Below are positions 1 through 9,700 of a stretch of 64,000 nt of DNA, piece by piece. The notes below the pieces were generated by a model that worked only from the letters and a program-made list of their open reading frames with translations, searched no databases and was not told where the DNA came from. Position 1 is the stretch's first letter. Each line of letters begins with the position of its first letter. The position numbers and the translations under genes are program-made. Source of the stretch: Agaribacterium haliotis (lineage in GTDB: Bacteria; Pseudomonadota; Gammaproteobacteria; Pseudomonadales; Cellvibrionaceae); NCBI RefSeq assembly GCF_002312815.1, contig NZ_NKQJ01000001.1, positions 248,126 through 312,125 of the forward strand, read 5' to 3'.

Positions 1-555
1 TGCGGTGGTCACACTACTAATTTGCTGCTGTAACGAGCCCAAATTTGGAATATCTTCAAGGTCAAGTAACTGGTCTATATCCAACAAAATAACCATTTTG
101 TCATCAACGTTTACCAAACCGCGAATAACCTCAGTGTTAATTGATGAACCTAAATCTGGTGCGGGCCGCATATCACTGTCAGCCAAGGCATATACATCTG
201 AAACAGCATCAACAACAATGCCCATCACCCGCGAGGTATTTTCCGTTTCAACTTTTAAAACAATAACCACGGTGACAGGCGTATACTCGATCGCCTGCAT
301 GCCAAAACACTGACGCAAATCAACAATTGGAACAATCGTTCCACGAAGGTTAATTACGCCCTTAATATGCGGCGGTGCATTGGGTAGTGGCGTCGCTGCT
401 TCCCACCCCCGAATCTCCTGAACTGCGAGAATATCTACACCGTATTCTTCACCGGCCATAATAAAAGTAAGGTATTGGTTATCTGAATTTGCGTTAAGAT
501 CCGTCGCATCAACCGCTTTAACAGAGCCTTCCGACGACAATTGTTTTGCTTCCAT
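1..555 (-). CDS. cheW: CheW chemotaxis scaffold protein (3' end beyond window)
   Basis: The reading frame is open from an ATG at 555 down to base 1, giving 185 residues, so the C-terminus lies outside the window. The fold-defining CheW stretches are present: YLTFIMAGEEYGVDILAVQEIRG near residues 28-50, then HIKGVINLRGTIVPIVDLR and VMGIVVDAVSDVY. (The longer pieces are split here only by position.) CheW couples chemoreceptors to the CheA kinase at the inner membrane. It starts 9 bases after the cheA stop, so it is the next gene of the same operon. What follows it cannot be seen. The family assignment is secure; only the length is unknown. Confidence 0.93.
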   Translation of the reverse strand, partial: MEAKQLSSEGSVKAVDATDLNANSDNQYLTFIMAGEEYGVDILAVQEIRGWEAATPLPNAPPHIKGVINLRGTIVPIVDLRQCFGMQAIEYTPVTVVIVLKVETENTSRVMGIVVDAVSDVYALADSDMRPAPDLGSSINTEVIRGLVNVDDKMVILLDIDQLLDLEDIPNLGSLQQQISSVTTA

Positions 556-564
556 ATTTGCCTC

Positions 565-2964
565 TTAACCCGCAGCCTGGTGCGGTTGCTTAAGTTCCGA
601 TTTTTGATTTCCAACAATCAAACCTAGCGTTTGAGTCTTTACCCCCAAGCGCTCCGCAGCGAGTTTCACTATGCTCTGAATATCTAAAATCAATGCAACA
701 GTACCATCACCAAGAATGGTTGCGCCGGATATTCCTTCCACACGCTGATAATTTTGTTCCAAGCTCTTAATAACCACCTGCTGCTGCCCTAACAGCTCAT
801 CCACAACAATGCCATATTTTTCGCCGTCTGCCTCAACCACAACCAATAACGACTCTTCAATTGAGGTCGACTCAGGTTCAACAGAAAATGCTTTATAAAG
901 CTCAATAATCGGCACGTAGTCATCACGCAACTTGAAAACACTACAACCACCACCCACCTGCCGAACTAGTTCACCCTGGCACTGCAGTGATTCAACGATG
1001 GATACCAGCGGAAATACATAAGTATTATCTCCAACCCGAACGAGTTGGCCGTCGAGAATCGCAAGCGTCAGCGGTAACTTAACAGTGATTTTTGATCCCG
1101 CTCCAGGATTAGATTGAATTTCAACATGGCCATTTAGCGCTTGAATATTTCGCTTAACCACGTCCATACCAACACCGCGACCGCTGACATCACTTACTTC
1201 CTTAGCTGTAGAAAAACCTGGCTGGAAGATCAGGTCATATACCTGTTCGTCAGTCATCGCTTCGGCATCACGCTCGTTAATCAGTTCGTTTTCAATGGCT
1301 TTTTGCACAAGCTTTGAACGATCTAGACCTCGACCATCGTCACAGATTTCAATCACTACGTTTCCGCTTTGATGAAAGGCATTAAGCTCGATATGCCCAC
1401 TTGGGTCTTTACCCTGCTCCGCGCGCTCAGCTGGTGTTTCTATACCGTGATCAACCGCGTTGCGAACAAGGTGTACAAGTGGATCACCAATTTTTTCCAT
1501 AACTGTTTTGTCAAGCTCAGTACTCTCGCCATTGAGCACAAGCTCGACTGACTTGCCCAAGCTCTGCCCAAGGTCGCGGACCATACGAGGGAAACGGCTA
1601 AACACAAAGCTGATCGGCAGCATCCGTATTTTCATGACGCTTTCTTGTAGCTCACGCGTATTTTGCTCCAGCTGGCTTAGCCCCTCCATTAACTTGGGCA
1701 CACGATCAAGCTCATACTGCGTGCCAAGCTGCCCCAACATACTTTGGGTAATGACAAGTTCACCCACCATATTAATTAGGCTATCGACTTTATCGATGCC
1801 GACACGGATTGATGACGTTTCGCCAGATAGCTTTTTAGCTGGGCTTGTCGCGGGTATTTTCTTATCTTTTTCTTTTGGGGCCGACTGTTTATTCACTGGC
1901 TCAGAGGCATGCTCCACCGAATCTTTACCTGCGCCTTGAGCGGCTTCGATTTTTAACGCACAATCATCGAGCACCCATTCAAATACGGCCTCGATTTCGG
2001 ATCGACTCGCCGTTGAATTACAAAGTGTAAGCGACCACTCAAGATAACAATTTTCGGCATCCATTGATTGCAGCTCAGGTAGCAGCTTGCTGTCACATTG
2101 CACCTTGAGCTCACCAAAATCCGACAGCGCTTTAAACATGCGAACGATATCATTGCCGGTGCGAAGTAAATCAAGCGCGGGCTTAAATCGAATATGCCAG
2201 GCTTCAGTACCAGAGCACAGTGACTGGTGACTGTTCGGTAGTTGGGCCTCATCATCAGCGGCGATAGCGATATCTAAGTCACATTCATCTTCAATCCATT
2301 CAAATATTTCGCGTATTTGATCTTCACTACAAGCACTGAAGAGGCTCATGCTCCAAGATAGGTAACTCTTTTCCGGATCGAGATCGGATAGCGTTGGTAA
2401 CGCATCAATTGCGCAACACAAACTCAGTTCACCAAGATCGGCTAAGGCTTGAATATTTCTTAAAGGGTCATTACCAGACAGGAATATCTCAGACTTCGGA
2501 GCAAAGTTTATACGCCACGTTTGAGCAGTTGCTTGCGCGGCGTCTGTGGTTGGCGCATCAACGGGTGCGGCAGTTTGATCAGTGAGGAGGTTTTCGAATT
2601 GTTTTTTTAGTTGCGCAGCAAGTTCCGTTGCTCCGTCCTGGCCGGATTTTAGCTGCTCGAGCATTTCCCGCATACAGTCGACAGAGCGAAGCAGTATATT
2701 AATGTCGTCAGCACTGAGTGCGCGCTGACCTGCTCTAACTTGATCAAGAAAGGTTTCAAGAACATGAGTAAACTCTGCTATAGAACTAAAACCAAAGGTA
2801 GCGCTGCCACCTTTGATACTGTGAGCGCTGCGAAAAATAGCATTGATGGTTTCATCGTCGAGTGCGTCGACATCGAGCTCCATCAGTGCCGCTTCCATAA
2901 TATCCAGGCCTTCGACACTCTCTTCAAAAAAGACCTGATGAAATTGTTCTAGATCTATTGTCAT
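565..2964 (-). CDS. cheA: Chemotaxis histidine kinase CheA with two P2-like repeats
   Basis: 799-residue CheA. It autophosphorylates in receptor arrays and passes phosphate to a CheY. Domains in order: HPt P1 (about 1-105) with the phospho-histidine H48 in SAHSIKGGS; two similar P2-like domains at about 149-233 and 255-339 (shared WRINF/WHIRF, GNDPLR/GNDIVR, DLGEL/DFGEL, YLSWS/YLEWS, FEW motifs); a Ser/Lys-rich linker; dimerisation P3 from about 385; ATPase P4 with HLVRNAVDHGIE, DDGRGLD and GRGVGMDVV; and a CheW-like P5 at the C-terminus. The start has a good AAGGAG site. It sits between a CheY-like gene (27-base gap) and cheW. At this length it is larger than E. coli CheA (654 residues), mostly because of the second P2-like domain. 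Confidence 0.95.
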   Translation of the reverse strand: MTIDLEQFHQVFFEESVEGLDIMEAALMELDVDALDDETINAIFRSAHSIKGGSATFGFSSIAEFTHVLETFLDQVRAGQRALSADDINILLRSVDCMREMLEQLKSGQDGATELAAQLKKQFENLLTDQTAAPVDAPTTDAAQATAQTWRINFAPKSEIFLSGNDPLRNIQALADLGELSLCCAIDALPTLSDLDPEKSYLSWSMSLFSACSEDQIREIFEWIEDECDLDIAIAADDEAQLPNSHQSLCSGTEAWHIRFKPALDLLRTGNDIVRMFKALSDFGELKVQCDSKLLPELQSMDAENCYLEWSLTLCNSTASRSEIEAVFEWVLDDCALKIEAAQGAGKDSVEHASEPVNKQSAPKEKDKKIPATSPAKKLSGETSSIRVGIDKVDSLINMVGELVITQSMLGQLGTQYELDRVPKLMEGLSQLEQNTRELQESVMKIRMLPISFVFSRFPRMVRDLGQSLGKSVELVLNGESTELDKTVMEKIGDPLVHLVRNAVDHGIETPAERAEQGKDPSGHIELNAFHQSGNVVIEICDDGRGLDRSKLVQKAIENELINERDAEAMTDEQVYDLIFQPGFSTAKEVSDVSGRGVGMDVVKRNIQALNGHVEIQSNPGAGSKITVKLPLTLAILDGQLVRVGDNTYVFPLVSIVESLQCQGELVRQVGGGCSVFKLRDDYVPIIELYKAFSVEPESTSIEESLLVVVEADGEKYGIVVDELLGQQQVVIKSLEQNYQRVEGISGATILGDGTVALILDIQSIVKLAAERLGVKTQTLGLIVGNQKSELKQPHQAAG

Positions 2965-2991
2965 CCAGGACTCCTTAGAACTCAGGCAGAC

Positions 2992-3354
2992 TTAAAGAAC
3001 CTTTGCTATCGTCGCGAGCAGTTGCTCGGGATTAAACGGTTTAACTATCCAACCGGTTGCACCAGCAGAGCGCCCTTCATTTTTCTTATCGGCGCTCGAC
3101 TCGGTCGTTAGCATTAGAATCGGGGTAAATTTGTAACTGGACAGTGCCCGCAAATGCTTTATTAATGATATGCCATCCATATTTGGCATATTGATATCTG
3201 AGATAACCAAATCAATACCACTTTCAGCTTCCGCAAGCTTTAGCGCTTGCGCGCCGTCGCTGGCCTCAATCACCTCGTGCCCGGCGCCCTTTAGAGTAAA
3301 ACTCACCATCTGCCGCATCGACGCGGAATCATCCACAGCGAGAATCTTTGCCAT
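2992..3354 (-). CDS. cheY: CheY-like single-domain response regulator
   Basis: 120-residue receiver domain with nothing attached. The acidic pocket DD at 8-9, the phospho-acceptor D53 in ISDINMPNMDG, the switch Thr in MLTTES and the conserved Lys in WIVKPFNPEQL are all present, so it should be phosphorylated by the neighbouring CheA. Whether it binds the flagellar switch (true CheY) or serves as a phosphate sink cannot be told from sequence. A GGGAG ribosome site precedes the start. It lies 26 bases after the STAS gene and 27 before cheA, clearly co-transcribed. The receiver call is certain; the symbol is less so, because a second CheY may exist elsewhere. Confidence 0.88.
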   Translation of the reverse strand: MAKILAVDDSASMRQMVSFTLKGAGHEVIEASDGAQALKLAEAESGIDLVISDINMPNMDGISLIKHLRALSSYKFTPILMLTTESSADKKNEGRSAGATGWIVKPFNPEQLLATIAKVL

Positions 3355-3380
3355 CGTGCATCTCCCTCAAAATAAATGTC

Positions 3381-3665
3381 TTAGTGCAGGCCGAGTGCCG
3401 TCTCAATGCCAAGGATTTTGGCCGCGTCGAGAAATTTTTGTGAAGGCTGATCCCACACAAGCCCCATTTGTCGCTCTTTGCTCGCATTCACTAAAGCAAG
3501 AACCAACTGCATGCCCGCAGTGTCTGCGCGGCTGACCTTAGCGGCGTGAAGCACCAGCTCATCAGCTTCTGCTTTTTCAATTAACGCTTCCAGCTCATCG
3601 TGCAAAGCGTGTGCTTGCGCAATCGTTAAATTTTCAGGAAGGGTAAAGTCCAATTTTGAACCCAT
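3381..3665 (-). CDS. STAS-domain protein of the chemotaxis operon
   Basis: 94 residues, one STAS domain, no membrane segment. The loop that carries the phosphorylated Ser/Thr in anti-sigma antagonists reads RADTAG (Thr49 in place of the usual Ser), followed by the amphipathic helix MQLVLALV. STAS proteins of this size take part in partner switching or act as adaptor subunits (MlaB-like). Its place directly before cheY and cheA suggests a role in this chemosensory system rather than in general stress. A GAGGT ribosome site supports the start. No partner kinase is next to it, but a REC-PP2C-HATPase protein is encoded 45 kb away in this window. Function is inferred from context only. Confidence 0.75.
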   Translation of the reverse strand: MGSKLDFTLPENLTIAQAHALHDELEALIEKAEADELVLHAAKVSRADTAGMQLVLALVNASKERQMGLVWDQPSQKFLDAAKILGIETALGLH

Positions 3666-3760
3666 GCGCTGACCTCATCGCTATATGCTTTACTGCAACT
3701 AAGTGTAGACAGCACACCCCTTTTTGCGAATAAAAGGCATAACAAAGCTCAAGCTCTGCG

Positions 3761-4192
3761 TCAGCGCCTTTTCGGCCGCAAGCTCTGTTCATCAAGCAGC
3801 TTCTGCAAAGTGCGCTCTTCTTCTTTGTTTAGCTTTTGCTGATGGCGCTGGCGATAATCCTTAATCGACTCACTTTCATGGTGCTGACGCTGCCACGTGT
3901 GGCGCGCTCGCTCTAATTGTGCTTTGGCCTTTTCCAGGGTTTGTTGCTGAACCTGCTCGGCATCGTGCAAGCCGGCAAGAAAACTTCTAGCGCGCGCAAG
4001 CTGTTCAGAATTTTGGCGACTTTGCTTAAAGTGCTGCTCGTATTCGGCGTAATAATCAGTCAAGGCCTGGAGTTTCTGCTCACTCTCAGATACAAATTGC
4101 TGCTGCTCGGCGAGGTATTGCGCAGCTTCATCTTCTTTGCGCCGCGCCAGTTGTAACAGCAGCTCTATTCGACGCGCTTTTTTATCGGTCAC
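3761..4192 (-). CDS. fliJ: Flagellar export chaperone FliJ
   Basis: 143 residues, almost wholly charged coiled coil (repeated Q/E/K/R heptads from about residue 8 to 135), as in FliJ. FliJ is the central stalk of the FliH-FliI ATPase complex and escorts substrates at the flagellar type III gate. It follows fliI by 32 bases, the standard order fliG-H-I-J. In many relatives fliK comes next; here the next gene is a STAS protein 95 bases on, so the operon leaves the usual order at this point. Coiled-coil proteins align poorly, so the identity rests on length, composition and position. Confidence 0.85.
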   Translation of the reverse strand: MTDKKARRIELLLQLARRKEDEAAQYLAEQQQFVSESEQKLQALTDYYAEYEQHFKQSRQNSEQLARARSFLAGLHDAEQVQQQTLEKAKAQLERARHTWQRQHHESESIKDYRQRHQQKLNKEEERTLQKLLDEQSLRPKRR

Positions 4193-4224
4193 CTAAGTTC
4201 ACCTAAACCATAGCTAAGCTAAAG

Positions 4225-5670
4225 CTAAGTTTCCTGCGGCTTATTGGTTGCGCTGTTCAGTGTTCGCTTGCCGGCCTCATGCTGACCGCGAAGCGGGCTT
4301 GGCGCTGCCGGCGCAGTGTTTGTATCAGCGCTTTTACGAGTCAACGCGTGTTGTAACTGCACCCAACTTTGCTCAAGGTTTCTGCCCGTACCCAGCGCCT
4401 GGCGCACAAAGTCCATCAGTGCAGGGTGGCGCTCTATGGCTTCGTCAAGGGCCGGGTCACTGCCCTTGCTGTACGCTCCTATGGTGATAAGATCGCGATT
4501 ACTGCGATATAACGACAACAAACGTTTAACATTTTGGGCCTGAGCCAACTTATCCGCGCTAACAATATTTGGCATCACCCGACTGATCGACGCCTCAATA
4601 TCGATGGCGGGATAAACTCCTTCTTCTGCCAGTGCGCGACTTAACACAATGTGCCCATCCAAAATCGCGCGCGCCGAATCGGCGATCGGATCTTGTAAAT
4701 CGTCCCCCTCTGTTAACACGGTATAAAACGCCGTTACCGAACCGCCGCCCTGCTCAGCATTGCCCGCGCGCTCAACCAGTTCGGGTATACGTGCAAATAC
4801 CGACGGGGGATAACCTTTGGTCGCAGGGGGCTCACCGGCCGCCAGCGCGATTTCACGCTGAGCTTGAGCGTAACGCGTTAATGAATCCATCAATAGAAGT
4901 ACGTTGCGGCCGCGGTCGCGAAAATACTCTGCCACTCGCGATGCCAGCTGTGCGGCGCGAAGGCGCATTAACGGCGCGTCATCAGCCGGCGATGCAACCA
5001 CAACCGCCTTTTTTAAACCCTCTTCACCGAGAATATGATCAATAAACTCTTTGACTTCGCGACCGCGTTCGCCAATCAAACCAACAACAACAATGTCTGC
5101 CTCAGTAAAGCGTGTCATCATGCCAAGCAACATACTCTTTCCGACACCACTGCCGGCAAACAGACCAATGCGTTGGCCTTTGCCTACCGTCATCAACGCA
5201 TTAATTGCACCAATACCAACGTCGAGCGGCTCGTCAATCGGGTGACGGTGCAAGGGGTTAATATGCTGAATCTTAAAATCGTCGCGACTGAGTTCATCCA
5301 GCGGCCCTTTGTCATCGAGGGGGCGACCAATACCGTTAATCACCCTGCCACACAGGTGCTCGCCCATCACCAGCGCCGAGCGCCTGTCTGTCGGCAGCAC
5401 CTTGGCTCCGGGCTGCATGCCATCGATACGCTGAACGGGCATCAAATAAGAAACATCGTTATCAAAGCCGACAACTTCGGCTTCGATGGCCCGCCCGTCT
5501 TTGTCGATGACCACACAGTTGTGACCAACGCTGAGCTCAATACCTACCGCCTCCATGGTTAACCCGACCATGCGAGTTAAACGACCAACGGCCTGAGGCG
5601 ACTGCTGAAAAATATCAAAATCAAACTTGCCGGCAACGCGTTCGATTAAATTAGGGCCGAGCTCAATCAC
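4225..5670 (-). CDS. fliI: Flagellar type III export ATPase FliI
   Basis: 481 residues, close to the family length. Walker [12 protein letters not shown] at about 169-179, Walker B in [14 protein letters not shown] near 259-272, and the F1-beta-like [22 protein letters not shown] region are intact. FliI forms the ATP-hydrolysing hexamer at the base of the flagellar export apparatus, with FliH as its regulator and FliJ as its stalk. Its start overlaps the fliH stop by four bases (ATGA), pointing to translational coupling. The last ~30 residues (Thr/Ala/Pro-rich) are not typical and may be a disordered tail. Confidence 0.97.
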   Translation of the reverse strand: MIELGPNLIERVAGKFDFDIFQQSPQAVGRLTRMVGLTMEAVGIELSVGHNCVVIDKDGRAIEAEVVGFDNDVSYLMPVQRIDGMQPGAKVLPTDRRSALVMGEHLCGRVINGIGRPLDDKGPLDELSRDDFKIQHINPLHRHPIDEPLDVGIGAINALMTVGKGQRIGLFAGSGVGKSMLLGMMTRFTEADIVVVGLIGERGREVKEFIDHILGEEGLKKAVVVASPADDAPLMRLRAAQLASRVAEYFRDRGRNVLLLMDSLTRYAQAQREIALAAGEPPATKGYPPSVFARIPELVERAGNAEQGGGSVTAFYTVLTEGDDLQDPIADSARAILDGHIVLSRALAEEGVYPAIDIEASISRVMPNIVSADKLAQAQNVKRLLSLYRSNRDLITIGAYSKGSDPALDEAIERHPALMDFVRQALGTGRNLEQSWVQLQHALTRKSADTNTAPAAPSPLRGQHEAGKRTLNSATNKPQET

Positions 5671-6572
5671 AACTCTTCCGCCCCGGGTGAACCCACTTCG
5701 TTGAGTCCTTGCGCGACTTTTTTATCGCCAGAAGCTTCGCTGTACTCTTTGCTATCTAAGCGATCACCGGCGCCGCTTGCTTGGCCTTGGCCTGCCGGTG
5801 TCTCGATATCGACGCGCTGCTCCAGCGCCTCGACACTGCCGCGTTGCTGCTCAACCTTAGCTAAATATTGGGCAATGCGTGACTCAACACTAAAATCAAC
5901 TTCACTGCTATCACTTAGTACCTGCAGGCCACCACTGGCGATGCTGGCATCCACTTCAAGCTGCCACTGGCGACTGCGCGGGATGAGTTTTTGAATCAGT
6001 TCAGCGTCGGCGGGGTTGAGTAATACCCGAATGTTTTCAGCAGATTTAGGAAGCGCCGCTAGCACTTTGTGGATGACTTGTAAAAAAATCTCGGGCCGTG
6101 TTTTTATCTCTTCAGACAACAGCGCTTGAGCAATGTCTAAGCTCAGCTGCATTAGCGCTTTTTCTATTAACGCCTCGCGCTGACGCATGGGCTCAAATAA
6201 ACGCTCAATGCAGTTTTTCAGTTGCTGCTGCAGCGCCTCTATGTCTTTGCGAGCTTCCTGATACGCTTGTTGCTGCCCGGCTTTTTCACCTGTTTTTTGC
6301 CCCTGTCGCAAGCCCTGTTGCGTGCCTTCTTTTAAGCCCTGCTCAAAGCCTTCTCGGCGCGCTTGCTCGCTGATTTGCTGCAGCTGCTCTGCGGTGAGCG
6401 GTTTAGGTTTTTCACTTTGTTTTAGCTTGTCGATCTGAACATTCTTATTCTGAGCATTTTTCCCAGTGCGCGGGTTTCGACCGCGCATGGGTTTTAAACC
6501 CCAGCCTTGCACGCTGTGCTCATCTATTTGTTCGTAGGGAATACGCTCTTTGTTTTCACTGTCATTACTCAT
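5667..6572 (-). CDS. fliH: Flagellar export regulator FliH
   Basis: 301 residues. The middle carries the FliH-type run of Gly at four-residue spacing ([29 protein letters not shown], about 94-124), followed by the conserved C-terminal domain ([38 protein letters not shown]). FliH holds FliI as an inactive complex and tethers it to the C-ring. It is longer than E. coli FliH (228) because of a basic N-terminal tail and a Gly/Ser/Glu-rich C-terminal tail. It starts two bases after fliG and overlaps fliI by four. Confidence 0.93.
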   Translation of the reverse strand: MSNDSENKERIPYEQIDEHSVQGWGLKPMRGRNPRTGKNAQNKNVQIDKLKQSEKPKPLTAEQLQQISEQARREGFEQGLKEGTQQGLRQGQKTGEKAGQQQAYQEARKDIEALQQQLKNCIERLFEPMRQREALIEKALMQLSLDIAQALLSEEIKTRPEIFLQVIHKVLAALPKSAENIRVLLNPADAELIQKLIPRSRQWQLEVDASIASGGLQVLSDSSEVDFSVESRIAQYLAKVEQQRGSVEALEQRVDIETPAGQGQASGAGDRLDSKEYSEASGDKKVAQGLNEVGSPGAEEL

Positions 6573-6574
6573 GC

Positions 6575-7609
6575 TTAAATCATTTCCTCTCCACCTCCGC
6601 CGAGATTAATTTCCCCAGCATCCGCAAGGCGACGAGCAATGGTAAGAATTTCTTTCTGAGCATTTTCAACTTCACTAATTTTGACAGGCCCTTTGGCTTC
6701 TAAGTCATCGCGCAGTAGCTCGGCAGCACGTTTAGACATATTGGCAAATATTTTTTCCTGCAACACATCATCGGCTCCTTTGAGAGCCAAAATAAGCACA
6801 TCCGAGCTGACTTCGCGCAGAAGAACTTGAATGCCCCTGTCATCAACATCCTTGAGATTTTCAAAGACAAACATCAAATCTTGAATTTGAATGCTCAAGT
6901 CTTCATCTACTTCGCGGATGCTGTCCATCAACTCGCCGCTAACACCGCTGTCGAGGTTATTAATAATTTCAGCCGCTGTTTTATAGCCGCCGATATCCTT
7001 AGTTTGCGAACCGGCATTGCCAGAGAACTGTTTTTCTAGAATATCGTTGAGCTCTTGCAGAGCACTCGGCTGCACCGTATCCAGCGCCGCGACCCTCAGC
7101 ATCACATCCAGGCGCACCTTTTCCGGGAAAAACTGCAGTACTTCGGCACTTTGATCCGCATCGAGGTAAGCCAATACAATGGCTTGAATTTGCGGGTGTT
7201 CGTTGCGAATAATATCGGCGACCGAACGCGGCTCCATCCACTTTAAGGTATCGAGCCCTGTGGTGTTGCCACCGAGTAAAATGCGATCGATCAAGCCGTG
7301 AGCTTTGTCTTCACCTAGTGCACTGACAAGCATATTGCGGATATAACCATCGGCGCCCATACCTAAGCCGGTTTGGGTGCGCACTTCATCCATAAAGTTG
7401 TTTAATACCACTTCGACTTCGTACTGCTGAACATTGGTCAGGCTGGCCATGGCCGTACCCAGGCGCTGCACCTCTTTTGGCCCCATATGCTTGAGCACTT
7501 CTGCCGCGGAGCTCTCGCCCATCGACATCAGCAAAATAGCCGCCTGATCAACTTTACTTAAATTGACGGTCGCTTTTGATTCTTGTTTCGCGGGCGTCTG
7601 AGCACTCAT
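6575..7609 (-). CDS. fliG: Flagellar motor switch protein FliG
   Basis: 344 residues. The N-terminal FliF-binding region, the EHPQIQAIVLAYLD motif of the middle domain and the C-terminal torque domain (VLQEKIFANMSKRAAELLRDDLEAKGPV) are recognisable. FliG forms the upper C-ring, contacts FliF at the MS ring and the stator through charged residues of the C-terminal domain, and so drives rotation. Its ATG overlaps the fliF stop by four bases. FliM and FliN, which complete the switch, are not in the window. Confidence 0.97.
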   Translation of the reverse strand: MSAQTPAKQESKATVNLSKVDQAAILLMSMGESSAAEVLKHMGPKEVQRLGTAMASLTNVQQYEVEVVLNNFMDEVRTQTGLGMGADGYIRNMLVSALGEDKAHGLIDRILLGGNTTGLDTLKWMEPRSVADIIRNEHPQIQAIVLAYLDADQSAEVLQFFPEKVRLDVMLRVAALDTVQPSALQELNDILEKQFSGNAGSQTKDIGGYKTAAEIINNLDSGVSGELMDSIREVDEDLSIQIQDLMFVFENLKDVDDRGIQVLLREVSSDVLILALKGADDVLQEKIFANMSKRAAELLRDDLEAKGPVKISEVENAQKEILTIARRLADAGEINLGGGGEEMI

Positions 7610-9270
7610 TCTTCATTGATCCAGCGTTTGATAACTTGCGCAACACGGCCGGCGTCTTCGGCAACAAGGGCTTTAACAGCGTTGAGCTGCTGCTCGTAGC
7701 TCTCTTCTGGTGAGGGCAGAGCCAGCGCATCGCCACCTGTCAAAGTGACGGTCTCATCGGATAGCGAGTCAAAACTGTCGAGCCCGGATGCCTGCAGCGC
7801 CGCGAGCTCTTTTGCCTCTTCTTCCGCACGGGACTGAACACCGGAGGCCGCCAAACTTTTCAGCACTGGACGCAGCAAGCCGATAACTAACAGCGCAATA
7901 ATCAACACGCCGCCGAGCTGTTTGGCAAGCTTGATAAACCAGTCTTGCTGCCACAGCGGAAGTGCTTCAACATTTTCAAATTCAGGCAGCGGCATAAAGC
8001 GCTCGTTGAGAATGTTGACGCTATCACCGCGCACGGCGCTGTACCCAACCGCGTCTCTTACCAGTATAGACAAGCGCTCAATCTCGGCTTCCGTCCACGC
8101 AATACGCTGCTCTTCACCTGTTTCGGCATTAATTTGTCGCTTGTCATCAACAACCACTGCAACACTTAGGCGACGCAGGCGCCCCTTTTGGTGCTTGGTA
8201 TAACTGACAGTGCGATCGAGCTCATAGTTCTTAACATTTTGGGAGCGCGCTCGCGAGGGCTGTTGCGCCCCGTCACCGGCTGCGCCGGCACCGGCTTGCT
8301 CCGGCGCTGCGCCATCGGCAGGCGGCTGATTCGCGAGTGCACCGGGCACGCCGCCGACACCACCGGCACCGGTTTGTTGCTCCTCGATACTTTGCTCGGA
8401 GCGAACGGCAGGAAGATCGGGGTTAAAGCTCTCTTCAGCTTGTTCAATCTCGGTAAAGTCAATGTCTGCAGCAACTTCCGTTTTAAAATTACCGTCGCCA
8501 ACAATCGGGCCGAGCAAGCGGCGAACACGCAGAATTAGGTCATTCTCGATTTTTCGGGTGTACTCAATATGCTGGGAGGCCTGCGCAAGCTTTTCATCCT
8601 CTTTTTCAACCGAGAGCATATTGCCCTTCTGATCAACCACGGTGACATTATCAATGTCCATTTCCGGTACGCTTGAGGCGACCAAATTAGCAATACCGCG
8701 AACTTGTTTCGGGGAAATGGGGCGACCGGGGTAGAGATCCAGAAACACCGAAGCGCTGGGCTCACGCCCGTCGCGAATAAATACGGTTTGTTTGGGTATG
8801 GCCAGATGTACGCGCGCGCTGCGCACGGCGTTGACGGCTGCGATTGTTCGCGACAACTCGCCCTCTAACCCGCGGCGATATTTAATCGCCTCCATAAATT
8901 GGCTGGTGCCGAGCTGTTGTTCCTGGTCGAGTAATTCATAACCAAAGTTTTGATCACCTTTAATTCCATTATCGGCAAGTACAATGCGCGCTTTGCGCAC
9001 ATCTTCAACCGGCACCAAAAGCGCACCCGTTGAGCCATCAATTTTGTAGGGGATTTCATTAAAATCGAGCACGCGCCCAACTTCGGAAGAATCCAAACGG
9101 TCAAGCGAGCCGTAAAGCGGTTTCCAGTCTTCACCCTGGCTCCACAGCACCACAGCAAAACCCAGGGCAACGCTGGCTGCCAGACCAATCATAAGGCCGG
9201 CTTGGCGAACCAGGTTTAAGTTATTAAACCCCTCGATTAAATCGTTGCTGGATGCCGATGCTTCTGCCAT
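7606..9270 (-). CDS. fliF: Flagellar MS-ring protein FliF
   Basis: 554 residues. Two membrane segments: GLMIGLAASVALGFAVVLW near residue 26-45 and LGGVLIIALLVIGLLRPVL around 455-475. Between them are the ring-building motifs, including LEGELSRTIAAVNAVRSARVH and the NYELDRTVSYTKHQKGR segment, with a Gly/Ala/Pro-rich insertion at about 300-345. The C-terminal tail binds FliG. FliF is the first structure built in the basal body. It begins 21 bases after fliE, in the same operon. Confidence 0.97.
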   Translation of the reverse strand: MAEASASSNDLIEGFNNLNLVRQAGLMIGLAASVALGFAVVLWSQGEDWKPLYGSLDRLDSSEVGRVLDFNEIPYKIDGSTGALLVPVEDVRKARIVLADNGIKGDQNFGYELLDQEQQLGTSQFMEAIKYRRGLEGELSRTIAAVNAVRSARVHLAIPKQTVFIRDGREPSASVFLDLYPGRPISPKQVRGIANLVASSVPEMDIDNVTVVDQKGNMLSVEKEDEKLAQASQHIEYTRKIENDLILRVRRLLGPIVGDGNFKTEVAADIDFTEIEQAEESFNPDLPAVRSEQSIEEQQTGAGGVGGVPGALANQPPADGAAPEQAGAGAAGDGAQQPSRARSQNVKNYELDRTVSYTKHQKGRLRRLSVAVVVDDKRQINAETGEEQRIAWTEAEIERLSILVRDAVGYSAVRGDSVNILNERFMPLPEFENVEALPLWQQDWFIKLAKQLGGVLIIALLVIGLLRPVLKSLAASGVQSRAEEEAKELAALQASGLDSFDSLSDETVTLTGGDALALPSPEESYEQQLNAVKALVAEDAGRVAQVIKRWINEE

Positions 9271-9291
9271 AAACTAAATCCCACTCACGCC

Positions 9292-9642
9292 TTAAATTGG
9301 CATATTCATCACGTCGCGATAAGCCTCAACAAGTTTATTGCGAACTTGCACCATCGACTCAAACGCAACACTGGCTTTTTGCGAAGCGATCATAACGTCG
9401 GTGACATCAATGCCCGGCTCGCCTTTTAAATACGCGTTGCCCATCGATTTTGAAGCCTGCTGAACCTCATTCACTTTGTCGACGGCGCTGGCGAGCACTT
9501 CGTTAAATCGCGGGCCGTTATTTTGCTCAAGCGGTGCAACACCGGGGCGGCTGTCGACACCTGTGGCGCCAAACGCCTGGGTTTGGCTTTTTAACGCGCG
9601 CATTTCAACAAGCAAGCGATTAACGTCAATACGATCTGTCAT
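9292..9642 (-). CDS. fliE: Flagellar MS-ring/rod adaptor FliE
   Basis: 116 residues with the conserved FliE C-terminal half: [21 protein letters not shown] followed by [17 protein letters not shown] (the longer stretch split at residue 95). FliE joins the proximal rod to the MS ring and opens the export of rod proteins. It is the first gene of fliEFGHIJ; a sigma-54-type site lies about 60 bases upstream and a terminator of the preceding gene lies further up, so the operon very likely starts here. Confidence 0.96.
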   Translation of the reverse strand: MTDRIDVNRLLVEMRALKSQTQAFGATGVDSRPGVAPLEQNNGPRFNEVLASAVDKVNEVQQASKSMGNAYLKGEPGIDVTDVMIASQKASVAFESMVQVRNKLVEAYRDVMNMPI

Positions 9643-9700
9643 AAGCTTTTCTCAGCAAGTTGCCAAAACTTTGGCATTCCTATCTGCGTAAAAGCTTAAG

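Noticed and set aside
5035..5562. Open frame of 175 codons on the plus strand
   Set aside because: Antisense to fliI, whose motifs are all present on the minus strand.
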